DNA from: Acidobacteriota bacterium
Lineage (GTDB): Bacteria > Acidobacteriota > Terriglobia > Terriglobales > Acidobacteriaceae
NCBI GenBank assembly: GCA_021851335.1
Contig: JAJZEA010000021.1
Coordinates: 1 to 50,357 of the forward strand
DNA: 50,357 nt
Direction: 5' to 3'
Below the pieces are notes generated by a model. It ran no database searches and was not told the origin of the DNA. It was given only the letters and a program-made list of their open reading frames with translations. Both the position numbers and the translations under genes were made by a program. This document shows positions 43,472-50,357 of the stretch, piece by piece (within the stretch, counting starts at the first letter, position 1; each line of letters starts with the position of its first letter).

Positions 43472-44723
43472 GCCGCGCCGTTGCCTGGCTCACCGGCATC
43501 GCTTCGACATGGTTCGCCGCATCCCCTCCCAGCGCATCGCCGTAGCCCGCATACACTCCCTCGAAGACCGCATCCCAGGTTGCTGTGAGCGCAAACCTGC
43601 GCGCATTCGCCCGCATCGCCGCCAGCCGCTCAGGATCTTCCACCAGCGCCTCAATCGCCGCTGCAAATTCCCTGTCCGGCGCAATGCACCCCACCGGCCC
43701 TCCCACCACGCGCGCCGCTTCGCGCACGATCGTCGCCGGGCCGCCATCCGGCGTCACCACCGTCGGCACTCCCGAGGCAAGCGCCTCCAGCACCACATTG
43801 CCAAAGGTATCGGTATGCGACGGAAATACAAACAGGTCCATGGCCGCGTACGCTGCCGCCAGCGCCTCGCCGCGCAACACCCCGGCAAACTCCGAATCCG
43901 GCATCCGTTCGCGTAACATCGTCTCTTCGCTTCCCTGTCCCACCACCACAAACCGAATATTCCGCAGCCCGCTCGCAAGCAGCTGATCGTGTATCGCCGC
44001 CAGCAGCGCCACGTTTTTCTCCACCGACAACCGACCCACAAATCCCAGCGTGAAAGCTCCCGTCTGGCGCCGCCGCCGCACCGGAGTGAACAGGCTCGTA
44101 TCCACGCCGCGCGGCATCCGATGGCATGGTCGTCCGGTCAGCCCGGTCAACTGCTCACACAGCGCCCCGCTCGGCGCAAACAGCACCTGTGCCCTTGCAT
44201 AAAACCGCGCCGTCGCCGCCAGCGTCCACTCTTCCACAATGCGGCTCGCCGTGCGCGGCTGCTCGCCCGGCAACAGCTTGAAGAGCCACTCGGATCGCCG
44301 CGCCAGATACTCATGCACATTCGTGTGCCAGCTTGCAGCCAACGGTAAACCATACTGCGCCGCCACCGCCGCGCCCAGCATTCCCAGTTCACTCGGCCCG
44401 GTAATGTGGATCAGCGTTGGCGCAAACTCCTCCAGCACTTCGCCGATCGCCGGAATATGGCGAGCATACGCCGGATCAAAGCTCAGGTCTTTCTCCAGCG
44501 CAAACGAAAGCGCCCCGCGCGGCAGCTCCAGCGTCCACACATTGCCTTCCCGCCGCAGCGCCGGGCTGCTGTCCCCGGCTCGCACACACAGAAACGGCAG
44601 ATTTCGCCTCCGCGCAAAAGCCTCAAAGTGGCGACTCGTATGCGCCACTCCATTCACCTCATGAAACGAATCCGGAAAATAGGCCACGCGCGGCAACTGC
44701 GCGGAGAGGGAGTGAGAAGACAT
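43461..44723 (-). CDS. Family 4 glycosyltransferase (MgtA-like mannosyltransferase)
   Basis: Retaining GT-B glycosyltransferase of 420 residues. The N-terminal acceptor domain begins PRVAYFPDSFHEVNGVAHTSRHFEAFA and includes ASWHTNVHEY. The C-terminal nucleotide-sugar domain has LGFVGRLSVEKNVALL, FVVVGQGSE and the donor-site motif FPSHTDTFGNVVLEALASGVPTV (EX7E-type). The pattern resembles GDP-mannose-dependent alpha-mannosyltransferases that modify membrane lipids, but donor and acceptor are not certain. AGGAG lies six bases before the ATG at 44723. The downstream end overlaps accD on the other strand. Confidence 0.87.
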   Translation of the reverse strand: MSSHSLSAQLPRVAYFPDSFHEVNGVAHTSRHFEAFARRRNLPFLCVRAGDSSPALRREGNVWTLELPRGALSFALEKDLSFDPAYARHIPAIGEVLEEFAPTLIHITGPSELGMLGAAVAAQYGLPLAASWHTNVHEYLARRSEWLFKLLPGEQPRTASRIVEEWTLAATARFYARAQVLFAPSGALCEQLTGLTGRPCHRMPRGVDTSLFTPVRRRRQTGAFTLGFVGRLSVEKNVALLAAIHDQLLASGLRNIRFVVVGQGSEETMLRERMPDSEFAGVLRGEALAAAYAAMDLFVFPSHTDTFGNVVLEALASGVPTVVTPDGGPATIVREAARVVGGPVGCIAPDREFAAAIEALVEDPERLAAMRANARRFALTATWDAVFEGVYAGYGDALGGDAANHVEAMPVSQATARLSA

Positions 44724-44834
44724 TGCGGACTCCTGATTGCTGCAAACAGGCGCACAAACGCCGCGCCCCTGCGGTTCGGGCCTTGCGTGGATACTTCCCT
44801 GACTATCAGATTGCTGTTTCCCCGCGACTGCTCC

Positions 44835-45998
44835 TTACGCCGTCTCGCGCTCGCCCAGTTCAAAGCGCAGCTCGTCGGCATCGCTCCACGCATAGCGCAG
44901 ACTCGAGCTGAGCGGACGTCGGCCCAGCGACCGTGCCGTCGCCAAAATCATCCGCATCGAGCGCGGCGCCTGACCCCGCGGCCAGATCGCGCTCAACGGA
45001 CGAATCTCGCCTCTGGCATCCGGGTGAAAGACGCGATCATCCCAGCACTGCGAACCCAGCGGAAACTCTGGAAAATCCCGAATCGCGTCGATCGTCGATT
45101 GCAGAATGCGCATCTTCCACGGCTCGGCATACTGCGGCAGGAAGAGCACCTCGCTGCGCCGTTCGTAGCGCACCTCATGCACAAACTCCGTGAAGCTGCT
45201 CGCGTTCGTCAGGTTGATGTTCGCGTTCGCTTCCACGCCATGCCGATCGCCGCCCGCCACCAGCAGCATATTCCACTGCTCGGCCAGCCGCCGCGCCGCG
45301 CGATTCTCCGCCCAGTTCCGCAGCCCGTTCAGCTCCAGCGCATGAAAATAGTTGCCATACTTCAGCAGAAACTCATTCACCAGAAAGTTATGCCGATCTC
45401 GCCCGATCAGATACAAATCCCACATCGGATGGTTCAGCACCACCAGCACATCGCGCTCCTGGTTCAGCTCGGCCAGAATCTCGCCCAGTTGCTCATCCGC
45501 CGGATTCGCCGTAAACGCGTTCAGCCGGGCAATCCACTCCGCCGCCCGCGCGCTCGGCAGATTATGCACGCCGATGTGAAACGACTGCACATCACTATAC
45601 GGTGCCGACCACTCGACCGAGATCGGCACATGCCGCGAACGGTCCATCGTCCGCAACATCAACGGTGCGCGAATGTCATCATGATCCGTAATCGAGACCA
45701 GCGAGCGGAGACCCAGCTTTTCGATCTGGCCGCTTTCGAGATCCCACGCCAGCTTTGGCGTCAGCGGCGGCGTCCAGTAGCTGCGCAGCCAGTCAATGCG
45801 GATGCCGTGACGATCCCACGATCGCCGATCCAGATACCGCATCAGCGGACGCACAAACCCATACTGCGCCGTCCAGTCCGCCACAAAGGAAAGCGTCTCC
45901 TGGGATTGGTTCGTGTGGCTGTGCAGCGAAACGCCTGTTGAGTATTTTTCAACGGAGCGAGGGTCGCGCCATAGATATGAGATCGAGGTTGATGGCAT
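44835..45998 (-). CDS. PHP-like metal-dependent phosphoesterase, uncharacterised
   Basis: A 387-residue protein with the metal-site pattern of the PHP superfamily: SLHSHTNQS (motif 1), SITDHDD (motif 2), VLNHPMWD and GGDRHG. This suggests a phosphoesterase with a two- or three-metal centre; the substrate is unknown. AGGAGG lies 12 bases before the ATG at 45998. The frame is open for 56 more codons up to an ATG at 46166; that stretch is Arg-rich and unlike the domain, so I take the shorter form, with uncertainty. It follows the LOG-family gene on the same strand and precedes the glycosyltransferase. Confidence 0.75.
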   Translation of the reverse strand: MPSTSISYLWRDPRSVEKYSTGVSLHSHTNQSQETLSFVADWTAQYGFVRPLMRYLDRRSWDRHGIRIDWLRSYWTPPLTPKLAWDLESGQIEKLGLRSLVSITDHDDIRAPLMLRTMDRSRHVPISVEWSAPYSDVQSFHIGVHNLPSARAAEWIARLNAFTANPADEQLGEILAELNQERDVLVVLNHPMWDLYLIGRDRHNFLVNEFLLKYGNYFHALELNGLRNWAENRAARRLAEQWNMLLVAGGDRHGVEANANINLTNASSFTEFVHEVRYERRSEVLFLPQYAEPWKMRILQSTIDAIRDFPEFPLGSQCWDDRVFHPDARGEIRPLSAIWPRGQAPRSMRMILATARSLGRRPLSSSLRYAWSDADELRFELGERETA

Positions 45999-46200
45999 AG
46001 GGTCGGTCGTCCTCCTGATCCGCTCAATCTGCGGCTTCAGTATCGCCGTCCACTCATCAACAGACCGTGAAAACCCCGCGAATTTCCGTTCAATCGCGGC
46101 GTTTCTCCGGACTTTAGCCGGACTAAGCACGTATTTTTCGGGTCTCTCCGACATTCTGACACTCACAACTTCTCAGCCTGCGACCGAGTCCTATCGTCCA

Positions 46201-47172
46201 CTATACGTTGGTTTTGGCAAATTCCGGACCAAGAAATGCTTCGATATTGATTGCGGGTTCTGCCGAAGGAACAGGCTCCGCCGAAAGATGATTCGCCGTC
46301 AAACCGTCCCGCAACATCGCAAACGCCTCTTCCGGTGTATCGGCAAACTGGAAAAGCTCGACATCCTTGGGCGAAATCGATCCGCAATCCACCAGGGCAT
46401 TCAGGTTGATCACACGCTTCCAGTACTCTGACCCATAGATCACCACCGTCATCTTCTTGGCCAGCTTATGGGTCTGCGACAGCGTCAACAGCTCAAACAT
46501 CTCGTCCAGCGTCCCAAATCCCCCGGGAAAAACCACCAGCGCCTTCGCCAGATACGCAAACCACAGCTTGCGCATGAAAAAGTAGTGAAACTCGAAGTTC
46601 AGCTCCGGCGTAATGTATGGGTTCGGATGCTGCTCAAACGGCAGCCGGATATTCAGTCCGATCGACTTGCCGCCCGCCTCATACGCCCCGCGATTGGCCG
46701 CTTCCATAATCCCCGGTCCGCCGCCTGAAGTGATCACAAAACGATGTCGCCCCGGTGGATTCGACGGCACCGTCGCCGCCCACCGCGTCACCATCCCGGC
46801 CAGTCTGCGCGCATCCTCGTAGTAGCGCGCCATCTCCACCGCCGCCACCGCTCGATGACGTTGCAACTCGCTCGCGGAACCTTCCTCGATCGACCGCGCT
46901 GTCGCCGGCTGCTCTTCCGGCGGAGCCAGTTGCGCCGAACCGGTATTGTCCAGCAGCTCCAGCGCCCGGTCCGCCTCCGCACGGCTGTGGAACCGCGCCG
47001 AACCAAAGAAAACAATTGTGTCCTGAATCCGTTCTCGCCGAAATCGCGCCAGCGGCTCCGTATACTCGGCCAGAATCCGAATCAGCCGACCCTCCGGGCT
47101 ATTCAAAAACTCCGGATTTTCATAGGCCAGCGGCGCCCGTTCCAGCGGCGTCGGCGGTTGCTGCTCTGCCAT
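46201..47172 (-). CDS. LOG-family protein (lysine decarboxylase-like fold)
   Basis: A 323-residue protein of the LOG family, whose characterised members are nucleoside 5'-monophosphate phosphoribohydrolases (cytokinin-activating in plants, AMP- or other nucleotide-cleaving in bacteria). The signature motifs are present: SGGGPGIMEA at 149-158 and PGGFGTLDE at 216-224 (catalytic Glu and binding Arg nearby). It is longer than the typical ~190 residues: about 50 extra residues at the start and an insert at about 75-115 (acidic, Gln/Ser-rich). GGAG is seven bases before the ATG. It is upstream of the PHP-like gene. Confidence 0.88.
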   Translation of the reverse strand: MAEQQPPTPLERAPLAYENPEFLNSPEGRLIRILAEYTEPLARFRRERIQDTIVFFGSARFHSRAEADRALELLDNTGSAQLAPPEEQPATARSIEEGSASELQRHRAVAAVEMARYYEDARRLAGMVTRWAATVPSNPPGRHRFVITSGGGPGIMEAANRGAYEAGGKSIGLNIRLPFEQHPNPYITPELNFEFHYFFMRKLWFAYLAKALVVFPGGFGTLDEMFELLTLSQTHKLAKKMTVVIYGSEYWKRVINLNALVDCGSISPKDVELFQFADTPEEAFAMLRDGLTANHLSAEPVPSAEPAINIEAFLGPEFAKTNV

Positions 47173-47271
47173 TCTTAGGCTCCATTTCCAGATTGTTCGT
47201 GCGAAGTCGCAATTCGAACCGATGCGACAGAACAGTCTACCCGGTGCGCGATATCTTCGGCGACCTCTCCG

Positions 47272-47610
47272 CTACCGCTCCCACTCCTTAGACGAACGAA
47301 TCGCCCCATCGAGAGCCAGCCACAGATTCAACAGCCCCAGCCCGGAGACCACCCCCCGCACCGCGCCGCTTGTCAAAAACGGCAGCATCGCAGGCGCGTG
47401 CAGAAACAGCGGATTGTTATCCCACAGCGGGCGAAACCAAGGCACAAAACACAGCGCCAGTCCCAGATACAGCCGCACCAGCACCGCAATCATCAGTTCC
47501 GTCTGCCGCAGCCATCGCGGCACAGCCACCACGCTCCCACGCCCAGCCGGGATCGCAGAGGCCTCATGCGGACCGACAGGAAATACCGGTTTGGAGCTGG
47601 ACTCTGTCAT
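47272..47610 (-). CDS. Small membrane protein, unknown
   Basis: A 112-residue protein with two predicted membrane segments (about 40-58 and 75-100, e.g. MIAVLVRLYLGLALCFVPW). Homologues with the same layout, MTE... followed by a basic pre-helix, are familiar only as hypothetical proteins. The ATG at 47610 was chosen because the preceding in-frame residues to 47670 are atypical. It lies between typA and the LOG-family gene on the same strand. Function unknown. Confidence 0.6.
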   Translation of the reverse strand: MTESSSKPVFPVGPHEASAIPAGRGSVVAVPRWLRQTELMIAVLVRLYLGLALCFVPWFRPLWDNNPLFLHAPAMLPFLTSGAVRGVVSGLGLLNLWLALDGAIRSSKEWER

Positions 47611-47686
47611 TCGATGCCCTGCGAACCGAGTGCGTCTCTCTGGAACGTACCACAACCGACCGCCCTGCAAGCTCGCGCGACTCTTC

Positions 47687-49495
47687 TCAGTCGTTGCGCC
47701 GCTTCGGACGCTGGTTCGCCTGCAATATCTTCTTGCGCAACCGCAGATTCTTCGGCGTCACTTCCACCAGCTCATCCTCGGCAATGAACTCGATCGCCTG
47801 CTCCAGATTCATCAGCCGATGCGGAGCCAGCCGCAGCGCATCGTCCGCGCTCGACGCCCGCATATTCGTCAGCTTCTTCTCCCGCACCACGTTCACGTCC
47901 AGGTCGTTGTCCCGCGAGTGCTCACCGACTATCATTCCCTCATACACATCCACGCCCGCGCCCAGCAGCAGCACCCCGCGATCCTGCAATCCGTGCAGCG
48001 AATACGTCGTCGTCACGCCCTGCCGGTCGCTGATCAACACCCCCGAAGGCCGCTGCGGAATCTCGCCCTGATACGGCATATAGCCGTCAAACAGCGTATT
48101 CATCACAATCGTCCCGCGCGTCTCCGTCAACATCTCGCTGCGCAGCCCGATGATCCCGCGGCTCGGCACGCGAAACTCCATCCGCACACGCCCCGATCCG
48201 TGATTGTGCATCTTCGTCATCTCGCCCTTGCGCGGCCCCAGCTTCTCGATCACCACGCCCGTATACTCCTCCGGCACGTCGATCGTCACATGCTCCACCG
48301 GCTCCATCCGCACGCCGTCCACCGTCTTCGTCACAATCTCCGGACGGCCCACGCTCAGCTCAAAGCCCTCCCGCCGCATCATCTCGATCAGCACCCCAAG
48401 CTGCATCTCCCCGCGGCCCAGCACCTTGAAGCTGTCCGGCGAATCCGCCTCCTCCACGCGAATCGAGACATTCGTCAGCAGCTCACGATCCAGACGTTCG
48501 CGCAGATTCCGGCTCGTCACCAGCGAGCCTTCCTTGCCGCAGAACGGCGAGTTGTTCACCGAAAACTGCATCGCAATCGTCGGCTCGTCGATCACAATCA
48601 GCGGCAGCGGAGCCGGATTCGCCAGGCTCGTAATCGTCTCCCCGATCGTGATCCCCTCAATGCCGGCAATCGCCACAATATCGCCAATCTCCGTCGTCGC
48701 CGTCTCCGTCCGCTTCAGCCCGGCAAAGGTAAACAGCTTGGTGATCTTCGTCTTCTGCAGCGAAAGATCCCGCCGCGAAACCGCCACCTCGTCGCCCACA
48801 TTCAGCGTCCCCTGGAAGACCCGCGCAATCGCGATCCGGCCAAAGTACTCCGAATAATCCAGGTTCGTCACCAGAATCTGCAACGGTGCTTCCGGGTCGC
48901 CCGTCGCCGCCGGAATCGTCTTCACAATCGCCTGAAACAGCGGCTCCAGATCCGTCCCCGGCGTCTGCAGATCCGTCGTCGCCGTCCCCGTCTTCGCCAC
49001 CGTATACAGCACCGGAAAATCCAGTTGCTCTTCTTCCGCGTCCAGGTCGATGAACAGGTCATACACCTCGTTCAACACCTCCTGCGCGCGCGCATCCGGG
49101 CGATCGATCTTGTTAATCACCACCATCGGCTTCAGCTTCGCTTCCAGCGCCTTCGCCAACACATAGCGCGTCTGCGGCAACGGACCCTCCGCCGCATCCA
49201 CCAGCAGCATCACGCCGTCCACCATCTTCAACCCGCGCTCCACCTCGCCGCCAAAGTCGGCATGGCCCGGCGTATCGATGATGTTGATCTTGCCTCCGCC
49301 ATAGAAAATGGCCGTATTCTTGGCCAGAATCGTGATCCCACGCTCCCGCTCCAGGTCGTTGGAGTCCATCACGCGGTCGGCCACCTGCTCATTGGCGCGA
49401 AAGGTTCCGGACTGGCGAAGCATGGCATCGACCAGTGTGGTCTTGCCGTGGTCCACGTGGGCAATAATGGCAATGTTGCGAATCGTCTGGCTCAA
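47687..49495 (-). CDS. typA: Ribosome-associated GTPase TypA/BipA
   Basis: Translational GTPase of 602 residues that binds the ribosome and helps ribosome assembly and stress responses. G1 is HVDHGKTT (13-20), switch regions [16 protein letters not shown]3 [15 protein letters not shown]4 NKIDRPDA. The elongation-factor-like domains end with the TypA-typical C-terminus, including [29 protein letters not shown] and [29 protein letters not shown]. No ATG lies near the conserved start; the TTG at 49495 has AAGGA about eight bases upstream and gives the usual [18 protein letters not shown] beginning. The frame is open further upstream but has no family features there. Confidence 0.96.
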   Translation of the reverse strand: MSQTIRNIAIIAHVDHGKTTLVDAMLRQSGTFRANEQVADRVMDSNDLERERGITILAKNTAIFYGGGKINIIDTPGHADFGGEVERGLKMVDGVMLLVDAAEGPLPQTRYVLAKALEAKLKPMVVINKIDRPDARAQEVLNEVYDLFIDLDAEEEQLDFPVLYTVAKTGTATTDLQTPGTDLEPLFQAIVKTIPAATGDPEAPLQILVTNLDYSEYFGRIAIARVFQGTLNVGDEVAVSRRDLSLQKTKITKLFTFAGLKRTETATTEIGDIVAIAGIEGITIGETITSLANPAPLPLIVIDEPTIAMQFSVNNSPFCGKEGSLVTSRNLRERLDRELLTNVSIRVEEADSPDSFKVLGRGEMQLGVLIEMMRREGFELSVGRPEIVTKTVDGVRMEPVEHVTIDVPEEYTGVVIEKLGPRKGEMTKMHNHGSGRVRMEFRVPSRGIIGLRSEMLTETRGTIVMNTLFDGYMPYQGEIPQRPSGVLISDRQGVTTTYSLHGLQDRGVLLLGAGVDVYEGMIVGEHSRDNDLDVNVVREKKLTNMRASSADDALRLAPHRLMNLEQAIEFIAEDELVEVTPKNLRLRKKILQANQRPKRRND

Positions 49496-50229
49496 AAGAA
49501 ATTTCCTTCTCCGGTTCACACAGGCAGGCGCGCGCTCACGCGCCACTGCCGGATCGGTTGTTCGTCTCGATCCCCGCTGCCCGGCAAATCCGGCCTCGCA
49601 GCCCGCATTCTCGGCTGCGCAACGGGCGCTGCACAGCAAACGCCACACGGCAATCGCTGCACAACAGGTTTTGTCCGGCTCATCGCGCGAACAGAAGCGC
49701 CGGATCGCGCCCTCTGACCGCGCAATCCCGCAATCTTATTCTACCAGCAGCGCACAATTGCGGGGATCTGCTCTCGCTTCTTTCGCGGCCATTCCCGAAG
49801 GGAATCTGCTGTTTTCGTTGCCGTTGCCCTGGCTTTTTGGTTGTCATTCCCGCAGGGAATCTGCTTCTTCTTTTGCCTTTGCTTTTTGGTTGTCATTCCC
49901 GCAGGGAATCTGCTGTTGCAGTTGCCGCCCACTGCAAACCATCCCGCGACCCCGTGAAGCGCAACCCACGATCCCATCCTCCTAATCAAACAACTCGCAA
50001 AAATTCGCTTAACGTTCGCCTTTCCTCATCACTACTTTTCTCGCAACTATTGTTTGCTTCGCCCTGCCTCTCGTTCTCCTGTTGATGCACGAGGATTGCA
50101 CGGTTTCCATTTCTCCACACTCCACCTTCCACGCGCTGCTCGCCGCGCAGATCGAAGTCTATTTTTTGCCAGGAAAATCTCGCCGAAAGGATACCCTCCC
50201 TATGAAACTTCTATCTCCCGCCACTTGTC
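49496..50229. other. Gene-free region with repeats, upstream of typA
   Basis: About 730 bases without a convincing gene. It holds the typA leader, three copies of the repeat described at 49791-49914, and AT-richer DNA between 49980 and 50230. A 64-codon frame at 50082-50276 has poor codon use and no ribosome site, and crosses the IS end, so I do not call it. Confidence 0.5.
49791..49914. repeat. Three copies of a REP-like palindromic repeat
   Basis: The core ATTCCCGCAGGGAATCTGCT occurs at 49846-49865 and 49895-49914, and with one change (GAAGGG for GCAGGG) at 49791-49810. Each core has a six-bp inverted repeat (ATTCCC/GGGAAT). Copies two and three also share the upstream GCTTTTTGGTTGTC, making identical 34-bp units (49832-49865 and 49881-49914) spaced by 49 bases. 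This looks like an intergenic repetitive family and not a CRISPR array, as units are not evenly spaced and spacers are short and similar. Confidence 0.8.
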
Positions 50230-50233
50230 CTAG

Positions 50234-50357
50234 GGAACCTCTGCACAAGTCTGCAAGCCGCGTCGTATTTGAATAAACTGGAAGCATGAAGCGAATGGCG
50301 CGTTTTCAGCAGACGTTTGCATCGCAGTCCAGTTTTGCGAAGTATGGTCGTAAGAGC
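50234..50357 (+). mobile_element. Left end of an IS5-type insertion sequence (cut by window edge)
   Basis: The likely terminal inverted repeat begins GGAACCTCTGCACAAGTC at 50234, 52 bases before a transposase-like start. It is preceded by CTAG at 50230-50233, matching the four-base YTAR target of the IS5 group. The right end and the second target copy are outside the window. Confidence 0.65.
50286..50357 (+). CDS. IS5-family transposase, first 24 codons
   Basis: An open frame beginning MKRMARFQQTF and continuing with ASQSSFAKYGRKS runs off the right edge. This opening, with its Phe/Gln start and a short basic KYGRKS run, resembles the N-termini of IS5/IS1106-type transposases, which precede the DDE domain. 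A second ATG at 50295 could also serve as start; GGAAGC lies just upstream of the first. Only the N-terminus is visible, so the DDE triad cannot be checked. Confidence 0.62.
   Translation, partial: MKRMARFQQTFASQSSFAKYGRKS

Noticed and set aside
49791..49914. CRISPR array
   Set aside because: Only three units, with uneven and very short, mutually similar spacers, and no cas genes in the window.
50082..50276. 64-codon open frame (plus strand)
   Set aside because: No ribosome site, atypical codon use, and it crosses the predicted IS end.

Overview
The window looks like a piece of an Acidobacteriota chromosome, most likely class Terriglobia (Acidobacteriaceae-like). This is inferred from the high-GC codon use, the many Ala/Arg-rich proteins, a reaction-centre-type cytochrome c in a non-phototrophic setting, a secreted TonB-C-domain protein, several large RND systems and a multiheme cytochrome cluster. 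No phage or CRISPR array is visible. The only mobile DNA is the left end of an IS5-type element at the right edge.

Layout. Positions 1-2055 (minus) hold a secreted adenosine deaminase and the start of a gamma-glutamyltransferase. A tRNA-Phe(GAA) with its own promoter follows at 2310-2384. Positions 2709-7947 (plus) form an MdtNOP-like efflux operon: TolC, YtcA lipoprotein, membrane fusion protein, FUSC permease. Next come a divergent polysaccharide deacetylase and panB-panC (pantothenate synthesis). They are followed by a di-haem reaction-centre-type cytochrome, an ArsB/SLC13-type permease, a secreted GH5 glycosidase, a membrane-anchored unknown and a TonB-C-domain protein. A strong bidirectional hairpin at 16260-16300 closes this part.

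Positions 16317-40637 are read entirely from the minus strand. In order of transcription they hold: araB; a four-gene cytochrome cluster (MtrA-like decahaem cytochrome, MtrB-like outer-membrane barrel, small monohaem cytochrome c, NapC/NirT-like inner-membrane multihaem protein); a small membrane protein; RND efflux system A (adaptor, pump, TolC); a sigma factor with a zinc-finger-like tail; RND efflux system B (TolC, adaptor, pump, DUF2892 protein, methyltransferase); and an OsmC, LysR (YeiE-like), YeiH (UPF0324) group.

Positions 40774-43471 (plus) hold rlmH, a corrinoid adenosyltransferase, a cupin protein and accD. Positions 43461-49495 (minus) hold a family 4 glycosyltransferase, a PHP-like phosphoesterase, a LOG-family protein, a small membrane protein and typA with a TTG start. 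The last 860 bases carry three copies of a palindromic repeat and the start of an IS5-family transposase.

The most interesting system is the cytochrome cluster at 33457-38772. It has the parts needed to move electrons from quinol across the inner membrane, periplasm and outer membrane, as in MtrAB/PioAB-type conduits, although no extracellular terminal cytochrome is seen. Upstream of it are a CRP/FNR-type palindrome placed near -42 of a predicted promoter and a leader RNA with four mutually complementary segments. One haem site in the NapC-like protein has the unusual spacing CX3CH.
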